Shown one piece after another: positions 1 to 8,520 of a DNA stretch of 38,851 nt (its first letter is position 1; every line of letters starts with the position of its first letter). A program made the translations under genes and the position numbers. Source of the stretch: Bacteroidota bacterium (GTDB lineage: Bacteria; Bacteroidota; Bacteroidia; UBA7662; JAIXUI01); the NCBI GenBank assembly GCA_027484125.1, contig JAIXUI010000099.1, forward strand, positions 1 to 38,851. The letters run 5' to 3'. The notes under the pieces were generated by a model. That model saw only the letters and a list, made by a program, of their open reading frames with translations. It ran no database searches and was not told the origin of the DNA.

Positions 1-276
1 CCAGGCCATTCCGGCACTCAGGATCGCCAATAAAAAGGAAACAACCGCCGAACCTCCCAAGAAGGGGAGGAGTTGAAGAAATCCACTTAAGCTGGAAGCA
101 GCGAACAGCGCCAGCAAGTGAAGCCCAGTTCGCGCCATCCAACTGGTGGACGATTCTCCATCGGACTTTCCGGGTGCTTTCGCCGCCGTCTCCGACTTCC
201 ATGCCTCCCATTCGCTCTTCAGCCAAAAGGCATGAACCGCTTCTTGATAATGCTTATACCAGTGGATCAACGACAT
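1..276 (-). CDS. Membrane protein, partial (C-terminal part lies outside the window)
   Basis: A reading frame opens with ATG at 276 and runs without a stop to the window edge, giving 92 codons. It begins MSLIHWYKHYQEAVHAFW, has a charged segment rich in K and E, and then two hydrophobic stretches, so it is probably an inner-membrane protein with a cytoplasmic N terminus. Its start lies 23 bases inside the end of the upstream membrane-protein gene, which suggests translational coupling and a shared function. I do not recognise the family. Bacteroidota often carry small clusters of DUF2157/DUF4401/GDYXXLXY membrane proteins and this pair could be one, but that is a guess from layout only. Confidence 0.6.
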   Translation of the reverse strand, partial: MSLIHWYKHYQEAVHAFWLKSEWEAWKSETAAKAPGKSDGESSTSWMARTGLHLLALFAASSLSGFLQLLPFLGGSAVVSFLLAILSAGMAW

Positions 277-1264
277 GTTCTTGTTGAATGAGTGCGCTCA
301 GCTTTCGGGTTTGCCTGAAAAGCAGGTAAGCAAATCCTAAGGTAATCAACAACATAACCCCGGAGTGAAGGAGGGGTAAATTGCTAATTATTTCAGCCCC
401 AAAACGGCTGCTGAAGTGAAAATATAGCGAAAGCGTTAGCAAATAGCCGATTAATGAATCGATGACCAGTAAGTACTGCGACCTAAATCGGAAGGCTATG
501 ACATGCCAGTAAACCGTGGCGCCTATGGATATCAGGCAGAACACCCAGTGGAAGTCGGTTTTTTCTAGCAACAGCCCTAAGCAAAACGCGAGGTAGTGGA
601 TATGGGTAAGCCGAAGGCTTTCCAGAAAAGGACGTGGAAAGGGTCGGAGTGAAGAAAACCACGCCAAGACTGACCCTATCAATGCTAAAGCTAAACCGGA
701 CTCTAAGACTAAGTTTTCCGGCTGTGTGGCCAAATCCAGCCAGCCAAAGGTGTAAACTTTGAGTCCAATTAGGTTGTAAACACTCAACATCGCCATGCCA
801 TATACCGTAACATTGCCGGTGAAATACGCCCAACTCCCTAAAAATGCTAAAGCAATCAAGTTAGCAACCGGTCCAGGGCCGAAGACAGCAAACTTCAAAT
901 CCAGATAGGCAATGACCGCCTGACCGAGCAGTGCGGTTAGCAATTGCAAGCTGTTTTCCCACAGGGTTGAAGGCGTTTCTGAACCTGCTTGTAGCGGTTT
1001 TCCTTTTATGCTCCAGAAAAAAGCACCAACTGCTGCGGCAGTTAATACCGCCAAGGCAACCAAATGGCCCCAATCTTTCAGGTTAGTCATCAGTCGATAT
1101 ACCAAGGGGCCGAGGAAACTAAAGGCCGCCAGCACCAACAAGCCAAACACCACGCTACCGGCGGGCTTTTTCCTGTTTAGCCAAGCAGTCTTAAAGTTGG
1201 CTTGCTCGCTTTCCGGAACCAGTCCTTTCTTCAGGACTTCCGCAAGGAAGTAACGGTCGGGCAT
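254..1264 (-). CDS. Multi-spanning membrane protein of unknown function
   Basis: The 336-residue product has a short polar N terminus (MPDRYFLAEVLKKGLVPESE) followed by roughly ten hydrophobic segments, so it should be an integral inner-membrane protein. No catalytic motif or transporter signature is visible. The start ATG overlaps the TAA of the upstream M28 peptidase gene (shared bases 1264-1266), and its own 3' end overlaps the next membrane-protein gene by 23 bases. Such tight packing argues for one transcript. The N-terminal helix before the membrane part resembles the layout of DUF2157-type proteins, but I cannot confirm this by eye. Confidence 0.7.
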   Translation of the reverse strand: MPDRYFLAEVLKKGLVPESEQANFKTAWLNRKKPAGSVVFGLLVLAAFSFLGPLVYRLMTNLKDWGHLVALAVLTAAAVGAFFWSIKGKPLQAGSETPSTLWENSLQLLTALLGQAVIAYLDLKFAVFGPGPVANLIALAFLGSWAYFTGNVTVYGMAMLSVYNLIGLKVYTFGWLDLATQPENLVLESGLALALIGSVLAWFSSLRPFPRPFLESLRLTHIHYLAFCLGLLLEKTDFHWVFCLISIGATVYWHVIAFRFRSQYLLVIDSLIGYLLTLSLYFHFSSRFGAEIISNLPLLHSGVMLLITLGFAYLLFRQTRKLSALIQQEHVVDPLV

Positions 1265-2640
1265 TAGGGCAGATGGATACTCATGAGGTACATCAGCGAC
1301 GCCATGGAAGCAGCACCCAGGGCCAGCTCACGCGGGTGAACCGTCTCGAAGACGTCGGTATGCGCGTGGTGAACGTCGAAATAGCGTTGTGAATCGGGGC
1401 GATAGCCGCTCAGTACCGCCATCGGAAAGGGTTTGCGCAGGAAGCCAACATCTACTCCGGAGCCGCCTTTGCTGAGGTCGTGCAAGCCGTAAGGCGCGAG
1501 CAGATAGCGGATACGATCCATGCCTGCAATGCTTTCCGGCAGCTTTTCGAAGGTGAAACCGCGTGGGGTAAAGCCGCCGGCATCGCTTTCCAAACCAAAG
1601 GCATGAGGTTCGTTTTTGCGTTCTGCCTCTTCGGCATATTTGCGAGCGCCTTTCGCGCCATTCTCTTCGTTCATGAATAAGATGCAGCGGATGTTGAAAC
1701 GTTGGGCCAGCCCCAGCTTTTTCATCAACCGCAACACCTCTATCGACTGTACCACTCCGGCACCATCGTCGTGTGCGCCTTCGCCTACATCCCAACTGTC
1801 GAGGTGACCACCTACTACCAGCCAGGGCGCGTTGGGGCGGTTGGCATGAAGCTCTCCAATCACGTTGTAACTGTCGGCATCAGGCAAGGTTCGGCAATGG
1901 GTTTTCAATTGAAGTTTTACCTGCTGCCCTTTTGCGAGGGCTTCTTCCAACGCATTGGCACTGAGATAACCCAAAGCCAAGCCCGGAACTTTAGGCAGGC
2001 TATCTACATACTGCATCACTCCTGTATGCGGGTTGTCGTCGCGGATGTGGGTGAGCGAGCGGATGACGCAGCCCACCGCCCCAAAACGAGCCGCCTGAAT
2101 AGCGCCATCTACACGCTGCCAAACACAACTGCCGTACGATTCAAAAGTGCGGAGGTGGGTATCGTCGAACGGGTGATTGAAGAATACGATTTTGCCTTCT
2201 ACCTTTTTTCTGCCCAACTGCTCCAGCTCCTCTTTGCTTTTCACCATCACCACCTCGGCTTCGATGCCGGAAGAAGGTGTGGCCACCGAGCCCCCTAACG
2301 CCAGCGCCTTGAGCTTACGCGATTGTCCGGACACTTTCATCGTCACCGATTCCGGTTTTCCGCGCTCCCAATGGGGTACTTTCACCGGCTGCAGCCATAC
2401 GGAGTCGGCACCTGCCGCTTTCAACGCCGCTTCGCCCCAGATAACGGCCTTTTTGGAGCCTTCAGACCCGCTTAATCGGTGCCCGACTTGTTTGCAGAGT
2501 ACCCGCAGGTTGTCGTAAGCAGTGTTATTTTTTAGGCACTCCTGAAAGATGCGGCGCACCGTGATTGAATCTTCCTGAGCAGTAGCAGGCGCCACCAAAC
2601 AGCCAACCAATATGGCGGCGGAAAGTAAACGGTAGATCAT
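1264..2640 (-). CDS. Secreted M28-family zinc aminopeptidase/carboxypeptidase with PA domain
   Basis: The 458-residue protein starts with a signal peptide (MIYRLLSAAILVGCLVAPA, cut near ATAQ). A protease-associated (PA) type domain occupies about residues 110-250. The M28 catalytic part then shows GGHLDSWDVG (His279, first zinc ligand), GAHDDGAG (bridging Asp near 291), MNEENG (catalytic and ligand Glu), ESDAGG (ligand Asp) and HHAHTD (last His). All five expected metal-ligand positions are present, so it should be active on exported peptides; the overall plan is that of carboxypeptidase Q-like enzymes. It is probably periplasmic. The stop codon overlaps the start of the downstream membrane-protein gene. 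The upstream Fic gene ends 25 bases before it. Confidence 0.9.
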   Translation of the reverse strand: MIYRLLSAAILVGCLVAPATAQEDSITVRRIFQECLKNNTAYDNLRVLCKQVGHRLSGSEGSKKAVIWGEAALKAAGADSVWLQPVKVPHWERGKPESVTMKVSGQSRKLKALALGGSVATPSSGIEAEVVMVKSKEELEQLGRKKVEGKIVFFNHPFDDTHLRTFESYGSCVWQRVDGAIQAARFGAVGCVIRSLTHIRDDNPHTGVMQYVDSLPKVPGLALGYLSANALEEALAKGQQVKLQLKTHCRTLPDADSYNVIGELHANRPNAPWLVVGGHLDSWDVGEGAHDDGAGVVQSIEVLRLMKKLGLAQRFNIRCILFMNEENGAKGARKYAEEAERKNEPHAFGLESDAGGFTPRGFTFEKLPESIAGMDRIRYLLAPYGLHDLSKGGSGVDVGFLRKPFPMAVLSGYRPDSQRYFDVHHAHTDVFETVHPRELALGAASMASLMYLMSIHLP

Positions 2641-2665
2641 AGCGTACCAAGATACCCAAACCCGC

Positions 2666-3532
2666 TTATTCTTCGTAGTAATAGGAGTAATCGATGCCTT
2701 TCACGAACATTTGGCGGTCGTGAATTTGGTCGGTAAGTCCGTACTTCATGACATGCAGCAAAACACTGTCATCCACGGTGCTGATGATCATGGCGTTCAT
2801 ATAGGTTGCTTTGCCTATTTTGCTCCAATCCACGCATTTTTTGAGCGCCTTTTTAAGCATCAAGTCCAGCCAAATTCTCGTGCTTCTTCCATTGCCTTCC
2901 ATAAAAGGATGGGCCTTGTTCATAGCGGCATACTTTTCAATAATCTCTTCTAAATTGGACTGTGGCATCGCATCAATTTGCTGTAAATAGGAGGGTAAAT
3001 GCTGCGCAAAAACAAATTGATAGCCTCCTTTGGAGATGGATTGGGTTCTGATTTGCCCCGCAAAATCGTACAAGCCGCCAAACAGATAGGCATGAATTTG
3101 CTGAAGTCCTTGGGTGGTTCCTACTTCAAAGTCGTGGATAAGGTTGCTTTCAAATAAGGTATAGGCCCTTTTTTTACTTTGTCCATCGATACTGGTATCG
3201 CTGTAGAGAAACCAGTCCAAAAATTTGGTTGCCTTGGTGTTAGGGAAATGTTTAGCTAACGCCATGATTCCTTGACTGTCTAAAGTGTCGGTTAAACGAG
3301 ACTTTCCATCAGGGGCAAGTAATTTCAACTGGTTAGTAGCACTAACCAGTTCAGGTTTTTCTTTTTTGAGTTTGTTTTTCAGGTATTTCCAATAATTACG
3401 GACTCTGTTGTAATCGGCTTCTTCATTCAATACGCCCACCACATCCAGCACACTGAACCACCATTTAGACTGCTGATCGTCCCACACGGCACGAATCTCC
3501 CGATCATCGAAAAAGCGGATGGATATTTTCAT
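2666..3532 (-). CDS. Bro-N-like domain fused to Fic domain (AMPylase-type protein)
   Basis: I start this 288-residue protein at the ATG at 3532 (MKISIRFFDDREIRAVWDD); the open frame extends further upstream, but there it is only a shadow of the DinB gene. Residues 1-105 resemble the Bro-N/antirepressor fold (KWWFSVLDVVGVL, then a segment around GIMALAKHFPNTKATKFLDW). Residues about 120-270 are a Fic domain with a full catalytic loop HPFMEGNGRSTR beginning at His208, so nucleotide transfer (AMPylation or similar) onto a protein is expected. No clear inhibitory (S/T)xxxE(G/N) helix was seen, and no separate antitoxin gene is adjacent. Its composition is more A+T-rich than the DinB gene beside it, which suggests acquisition. 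The exact substrate is unknown. Confidence 0.85.
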   Translation of the reverse strand: MKISIRFFDDREIRAVWDDQQSKWWFSVLDVVGVLNEEADYNRVRNYWKYLKNKLKKEKPELVSATNQLKLLAPDGKSRLTDTLDSQGIMALAKHFPNTKATKFLDWFLYSDTSIDGQSKKRAYTLFESNLIHDFEVGTTQGLQQIHAYLFGGLYDFAGQIRTQSISKGGYQFVFAQHLPSYLQQIDAMPQSNLEEIIEKYAAMNKAHPFMEGNGRSTRIWLDLMLKKALKKCVDWSKIGKATYMNAMIISTVDDSVLLHVMKYGLTDQIHDRQMFVKGIDYSYYYEE

Positions 3533-3579
3533 GGTGTTCTTAGAATCATACCATTGAAATACAGGAAAGCTGCCGCCGC

Positions 3580-4104
3580 TCAGGAAACCGTTAGGTAGCG
3601 CTCGCGAACTACAGCCGCATGATGCGCCGCATGAGCCGGCAAAATCCAGAGGAGCGCGAGTCCACTCACCGGATGTCCGGACGCGGTGCCTGTAAACGCA
3701 AGCTGCTCCGCCGTAAGTGAAATCACCAGCGACAGGGTAGCAGCCCGAATAGTCTGCCACTCTTGGTATAACTCCGACAGCGACCTCGTCTCAAACCGAC
3801 CTTGACGCACAAAATCGTCCTCCTCAAAACCCGGCAAAGGCGTGGCATCGAAACGCGCCAACCGCAACAACCGATAAGCGAGGATACGCTCCGTATCATT
3901 GATATGGCCGAGCACCTCCGCCACCGACCATTTCCCCGGCGCATAACGCAGCGCCCCCTCCGCATCCGAAAGCGAAGCAAAAGGCAACAAACCCACCTGC
4001 GCCTGCTTCATCAAAAGCGCCAAAGGCCCCTGATCATCCACCTGCCGGAAATAAGTATCATAATAATCGGGATAAGAACCCACCAACGGCCTATCAAACT
4101 TCAT
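3580..4104 (-). CDS. DinB-like / YfiT-type metal-dependent four-helix-bundle protein
   Basis: The product from the ATG at 4104 (MKFDRPLVGSYPDYY) has 174 residues; an ATG five codons upstream is also possible. It has the DinB-superfamily pattern: KWSVAEVLGHINDTERILAYR supplies the first His, and PAHAAHHAAVVRERY near the C terminus supplies the other His ligands. Members bind a metal and some act as thiol-dependent transferases or hydrolases, but the substrate of this one cannot be told. The coding region is clearly G+C-rich compared with the genes on both sides. It precedes the Fic gene by 47 bases on the same strand. Confidence 0.85.
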   Translation of the reverse strand: MKFDRPLVGSYPDYYDTYFRQVDDQGPLALLMKQAQVGLLPFASLSDAEGALRYAPGKWSVAEVLGHINDTERILAYRLLRLARFDATPLPGFEEDDFVRQGRFETRSLSELYQEWQTIRAATLSLVISLTAEQLAFTGTASGHPVSGLALLWILPAHAAHHAAVVRERYLTVS

Positions 4105-4283
4105 ATACGAAACTAACAAGAAAGCAGCAGCCTTCAGCTGCGATCAAGTGGCAGCATTGGCTTGGATCAGACTGGGGATTTATGGATTGATTATTTGATG
4201 ATTCAGTCTAAATTTGTTTTTGGGTTGATTCATGTATGGGTTGATATGCTTTGAAAATAGGATTTTTTTATTTTGTTATTACT

Positions 4284-5024
4284 TCAATATCCCCAATTAG
4301 AATGACTTACAGGTAAACTGTTTAGCTCATTTTTAATCTCTCTCCAATTAGGCAAATAGGTGTTCATGTAATTTAAAAAATTATTATTATGGTGTCTTTC
4401 CAATAAATGCACCATTTCGTGAACAATGATATATTCTAAACAATGAAGGGGTTTTTTGGCCAATTCTAAGTTTAACCAAATTCTTTCCTTCTCAATGTTG
4501 CAAGTTCCCCATTTGGTTTTCATTTGCTTTACTTGCCAATCGTTGACTGTCACGCCTATTTGCTTTTGCCATTTGTCAATGAGTGGTTGAACCAGTTTCT
4601 TTAATTCTGTCCGATACCATTCGTTGAGAATAGTTTGTTTCTGTTCGGTTGTTGTGTTGGGTCTTACGAATAAGTCAATGTAGGTTTTTGTCTTTAACTC
4701 TACTTTGGCTGGTGCATCTTGTTCTGTAATTCGCAGTAAGTAGCGTTTTCCTAGAAAGTAATGGCTTTCTCGTTCTTTGTATTGTCTGGGTGCTTGTCTG
4801 TCTTGAGCTTCAAAGTTTCGTTGATGTTTTCTTATCCAACTGATTTTTGAAATGGCAAACAGTTTTACAGCTTCGTCATTTACTCGTAATGGTGCAGCAA
4901 TGCGAACTCGTCCTGTTGGCGGATATACCGCCAAGTGCATATTCTTGATGTCTTTGCGAACTACATCTACTTTCAATTTGCCAATTGATAATTGATAGTT
5001 GATAATGTCTTTATCGTTTTCCAT
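4284..5024 (-). CDS. YgjP-like (SprT/M48-type) zinc metallopeptidase of the type I RM locus
   Basis: This 246-residue protein carries the YgjP/DUF45 signature: MKTKWGTCN, then VHEMVHLLERHHNNNF with His202, Glu203 and His206 as HExxH and a following His212 as the probable third zinc ligand, and PNWREIKNELN at the end. Genes of this family are commonly found beside hsdR, but their role there is not established; they may process or control restriction subunits. Here it is the last gene of the hsd operon and its start overlaps the preceding S23 gene by 14 bases. The first 15 residues (DIINYQLSIGKLK) are encoded by a local AATTGATAATT-type repeat. It is probably cytoplasmic. Confidence 0.9.
   Translation of the reverse strand: MENDKDIINYQLSIGKLKVDVVRKDIKNMHLAVYPPTGRVRIAAPLRVNDEAVKLFAISKISWIRKHQRNFEAQDRQAPRQYKERESHYFLGKRYLLRITEQDAPAKVELKTKTYIDLFVRPNTTTEQKQTILNEWYRTELKKLVQPLIDKWQKQIGVTVNDWQVKQMKTKWGTCNIEKERIWLNLELAKKPLHCLEYIIVHEMVHLLERHHNNNFLNYMNTYLPNWREIKNELNSLPVSHSNWGY
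4970..5007. repeat. AATTGATAATT-type short repeat inside a coding region
   Basis: The segment contains consecutive near-copies of attgataa/attgatag and reads as NYQLSIGKL in the metallopeptidase. Related sequence lies at 5370-5400 and 15309-15343, so this is one member of a small dispersed repeat family in this locus. Confidence 0.6.
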
Positions 5025-5370
5025 TGGCTTTACTTGATTTAATAATAGAAGTAAGCAATTTCAAAAGTTCAGTCAAATCAGTTTTCAATGAAGTACTTAC
5101 TGATTCTTCGAAATAACCAGATTGAGATAATAAATCAATCCAATATTCACTTTCATTAGCCTCTTTTAAAGCAATTGAAAGTTTATGAATAAAATCTGCA
5201 TTACTTTCTGCTTGTTCGGCTTCGCGAACCAAAGCGCCAATAGCAGTCCCACTTCTCAATAGTTGTTTACTTAAAATATACTCCTTCTTTTCAGTCGTCA
5301 AAAACTGATATAACTTGACAATTCGCAATGCAAAAGCAAATGATTTATTTTTAACGACATTTTCCTTCAT
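5011..5370 (-). CDS. S23-type four-helix-bundle protein
   Basis: The protein from the ATG at 5370 (MKENVVKNKSFAFALRIVKL) is 119 residues long. It matches the 23S rRNA intervening-sequence protein/four-helix-bundle family: the pieces YILSKQLLRSGTAIGALVREA and KLSIALKEANESEYWIDLL are characteristic. The molecular role of the family is unknown; it forms oligomeric helical bundles and often sits alone or in variable regions of Bacteroidota. Here it lies between hsdR (28-base gap filled by an A+T repeat) and the metallopeptidase gene (14-base overlap). An ATG nine codons further upstream exists, but its codons come from the repeat, so the later start is preferred. Confidence 0.85.
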   Translation of the reverse strand: MKENVVKNKSFAFALRIVKLYQFLTTEKKEYILSKQLLRSGTAIGALVREAEQAESNADFIHKLSIALKEANESEYWIDLLSQSGYFEESVSTSLKTDLTELLKLLTSIIKSSKANGKR

Positions 5371-5400
5371 TATCAATTTTAAATTATTCATTATCAATTA
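5370..5400. repeat. ATTATCAATT direct repeat between hsdR and the S23 gene
   Basis: The core attatcaatt occurs twice within about 30 bases, spanning the stop codon of hsdR and the start of the S23 gene. It belongs with the repeats at 4970-5007 and 15309-15343. Confidence 0.6.
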
Positions 5401-8400
5401 CTTGTATTCCCTTTGCTGTTTAATCACTTCAAAAATGGGGTCTAACTTTTCGACTTTATTGTATTCCTCCAATACTGGTTTTACAACCTTATTTTTCAAA
5501 TGTTTTTCTTTGGAGAGTGTTCCTTCCCAATCATCGTGTTTGCCATAAATTACAGCACTATCCATTGCAATGGTACATTGCTCGTCACAGTCAAGGTTGT
5601 CATACAATGCCCGTTTGGCTTGCGTGTTTATGCTTGAAGGATATTCGTTGCTTGTTTCAGGCTTTTTGATTTTAACGGCAAGTTTTACAATCTCTTCCAG
5701 GTATTTTTCATAAGCTTCCGCTTCTTCATTGCGGAGTTTAATGAGTTCATCCAACAAAACACTCATTTTCTCATAATAAATGGGATTGGTAGGACTTTCC
5801 TCAATGATTACTTTCCTGAGATTGTTCTCAATGGTTTCTGCCATTGCCTCTTTGTTCTTCTTGATATTTTCAGGTAGTTTGTCTAAAGCTCCTTTTCCAT
5901 CTTTCACCAACAATTCCACTAAGCTAAAATCATCAAAAGCCGAAACTTTTTTACTTTCTTCTGCGGCAATGTAGCTATCAATCAAATGCCTCATTGCTGG
6001 TTCATATTGTTTTAAGTCCACCCAGTCGCCACTCGCTAATTGGATTTCCTTGCGAACATTTTCATAGTGTTTGATTTCCTCTTTAATCTTTTCAATTTGG
6101 GAAGGTTTGTAACCCGCTTCTTCCATTTCGTCAGCAATATTGGCATAAGCACGGATTAAGGAAATAACCGCTTTGTAAAGGGCTACTCGTTTGGGTTCGG
6201 TGTCTTTCAGGTCTTCTTTGATTTGTGGATTACCACAAAAGAAAGCGATGTATTGCTGGGTTCCTTTGGGTGGAGCCACCTCTTCACATAAAGCTCTAAT
6301 CGTTTCTAATGCATCATCTAAACGTTCTTTGCCTTTCGCCAAACGGTCGGAGAGAAGACCTTCCACATCTTTTTGGTCGTAATCTTCAAATGCTTTCGAA
6401 GTAAAATCTTTATAGGCATTTTCCAAACTTCCGAACAAATCTTTATAGTCAATAATGTAACCGTACTCTTTGTCGTCACCATCCAAACGATTTACACGGC
6501 AAATGGCTTGAAACAAGCCGTGGTCACGCATACTTTTGTCTATGTACAAGTAGGTGGCACTTGGTGCGTCAAAACCTGTGAGTAGCTTGTCCACCACAAT
6601 CAGCAGTTTCATTTGAGCCGGTTCGTCAATGAAACGTTTCTTTACTTCATCTTCAAAATCCTCCGGTGTCTTGCCGTTGAGCATTTTTTGGTAGATGTCG
6701 TATTGCATCAACTTTTCGGTATAGCCTTCGCCTTCTCCTTTGATGTCGCTGTGCGATGGGGTAAAGGATGTAACTATGGCACAACGAGTAAAGCCGGAAT
6801 CTAGAAACAACTGATAAAAGCGGCAAGCATTGTAAATGCTGTCCGAAACCAAAATAGCATTGCCTCTGCCGTTTTGCAAACGTTCACGGGTTTCCATATC
6901 CAACAGAATGTCGGCTACGATTTTTTGCAAACGGCCTACCGAACTGAACACCTTTTTCATGGTGCCCCATTTCTGTTTCAGTTCAGTTTTGGCAAAGTCC
7001 GTTAATCCTTTGGTTTTACTGTCGAACCAAGCATCTATTTTATCCAGTGAAGTTATTTTCTGCTCTATGTCACGGGCTTCATAACGCAAATCCAATACAA
7101 CTCCGTCTTTTACTGCTTCGTCAAATTTGTAGGTATGAATGTATTTGCCGAAAATCTCAATGCTCTTTTGCTTGTCGGCTTTCATCAATGGTGTTCCAGT
7201 GAAACCTATAAACAAGGCATCATCACCCAAGATTTTACGCATTGCTTTATTCAAATCTCCGCTTTGGCTTCGGTGACATTCATCTACAAACACATAAAAG
7301 TCGCCTTTGGGTTTGAAATCTTTGGGAAGACTATTGCGAAGTTCTTCTAAATAGCTGCTATAATCTTTTGATTTTTCTGCACCTTCCTCTTTGTTGCCGA
7401 ATTTGTGAATCAAGGAACACAACAACCAAGGGGTGGTAGCATTGAGTTTCTCAATTAAATCGGCTCCGCTTTTGGTGCGAAGGATTTGCTCATCAACGCC
7501 TTTGAATACTTTTTCAATCTGTTTGTCCAGTTCATCACGGTCGGTAATGATGAGCACTCGGGCATTGGGGTTGAACTCCCGAATCCATTTGGTAAGCCAC
7601 ACCATGGTCAGGCTTTTGCCGCTGCCTTGTGTGTGCCAAATGATGCCCCCTTCACGGTTGCGAATGCTTTCTTGTGCGGCTTTGATACCGAAATACTGAT
7701 TGGGGCGACAAAACTTCTTTTGCCCACGGTCAAACACCACAAAATCGTGCAGGATTTCAATGAGCCGTTCCTTGCCGAGCATTTCAATGATGTTCTTATC
7801 CAACAGATTTTCAGCTTGGGCAGCTTGTTCCCGAATGGGTTTGGTTAAATCCAACAGATAGGAGTCATTCGGATTAAATTCTTCATTTACCTCCTTCCAT
7901 TTCAGATAATACTTTTCAGGCGTGTCGATGGCTGCATAGCGCAAACCTTCAACATCTTGCCCCGCCATTACCAACTGAATGGTGGTGTAAAAAGGTTTAA
8001 TGAAAAGGTGTTTTTGGTTATCGTTGTTTTGGCGAATACCCTCAGAAACTGAAACCGTGCTTCGTTTCAATTCCAAAACACCTAAGGCTATACCATTGAC
8101 ATAAATAACAATATCAGGTCTTTTGTTATGCTGCCCTTTGATGGTGACTTCTTCGGCAATGGCAAAATCATTCTCCAGTGGATTTTTCCAATCAATCAGG
8201 TAAACCGTTTCTTTGTTTTGCCCGGCTTCTTCTTTTACATTAATGCCATACCGTAGTGCAGCATACACATTTTTGTTGGCCTGATACAAGTCGTCATTGG
8301 TGTTGATGGTGGCAATTTTCTTGAACTCAAACAACACTTTGCTAATCAAGTTTTGGCCGTGTCCTTTTTTGGTCAGGTAAGCCGTGAGCAAAGCTTCGTT

Positions 8401-8520
8401 GATATGGCTATTGTCTTCTTCCTTTTCCAGATTCCCCAAATAGGCGTATTTCAACACCTCCTGAAAAAGCTTGACTACACGATTTTGGGTTGCACGTTCT
8501 ATTTGACCTACTTTGCTCAT
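5398..8520 (-). CDS. hsdR: Type I restriction endonuclease, R subunit (HsdR)
   Basis: The 1040-residue motor and nuclease subunit starts at the ATG at 8520 (MSKVGQIERATQN), which forms an ATGA overlap with the preceding gene. The N-terminal PD-(D/E)xK nuclease shows RPDIVIYVNG and GVLELKRS (Asp136, Glu150, Lys152). The SF2 translocase follows: Walker A TQGSGKS (299-303), motif II DECH (413-416), motif III GFTGTPL, and motif VI QAICRVNRLDG. The C-terminal third is helical and should bind the HsdM/HsdS core. All catalytic motifs are intact, so ATP-driven translocation and cleavage are expected when partnered with HsdM and HsdS encoded upstream. An alternative ATG at 8547 would overlap the previous gene by 31 bases. 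Confidence 0.97.
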   Translation of the reverse strand: MSKVGQIERATQNRVVKLFQEVLKYAYLGNLEKEEDNSHINEALLTAYLTKKGHGQNLISKVLFEFKKIATINTNDDLYQANKNVYAALRYGINVKEEAGQNKETVYLIDWKNPLENDFAIAEEVTIKGQHNKRPDIVIYVNGIALGVLELKRSTVSVSEGIRQNNDNQKHLFIKPFYTTIQLVMAGQDVEGLRYAAIDTPEKYYLKWKEVNEEFNPNDSYLLDLTKPIREQAAQAENLLDKNIIEMLGKERLIEILHDFVVFDRGQKKFCRPNQYFGIKAAQESIRNREGGIIWHTQGSGKSLTMVWLTKWIREFNPNARVLIITDRDELDKQIEKVFKGVDEQILRTKSGADLIEKLNATTPWLLCSLIHKFGNKEEGAEKSKDYSSYLEELRNSLPKDFKPKGDFYVFVDECHRSQSGDLNKAMRKILGDDALFIGFTGTPLMKADKQKSIEIFGKYIHTYKFDEAVKDGVVLDLRYEARDIEQKITSLDKIDAWFDSKTKGLTDFAKTELKQKWGTMKKVFSSVGRLQKIVADILLDMETRERLQNGRGNAILVSDSIYNACRFYQLFLDSGFTRCAIVTSFTPSHSDIKGEGEGYTEKLMQYDIYQKMLNGKTPEDFEDEVKKRFIDEPAQMKLLIVVDKLLTGFDAPSATYLYIDKSMRDHGLFQAICRVNRLDGDDKEYGYIIDYKDLFGSLENAYKDFTSKAFEDYDQKDVEGLLSDRLAKGKERLDDALETIRALCEEVAPPKGTQQYIAFFCGNPQIKEDLKDTEPKRVALYKAVISLIRAYANIADEMEEAGYKPSQIEKIKEEIKHYENVRKEIQLASGDWVDLKQYEPAMRHLIDSYIAAEESKKVSAFDDFSLVELLVKDGKGALDKLPENIKKNKEAMAETIENNLRKVIIEESPTNPIYYEKMSVLLDELIKLRNEEAEAYEKYLEEIVKLAVKIKKPETSNEYPSSINTQAKRALYDNLDCDEQCTIAMDSAVIYGKHDDWEGTLSKEKHLKNKVVKPVLEEYNKVEKLDPIFEVIKQQREYK

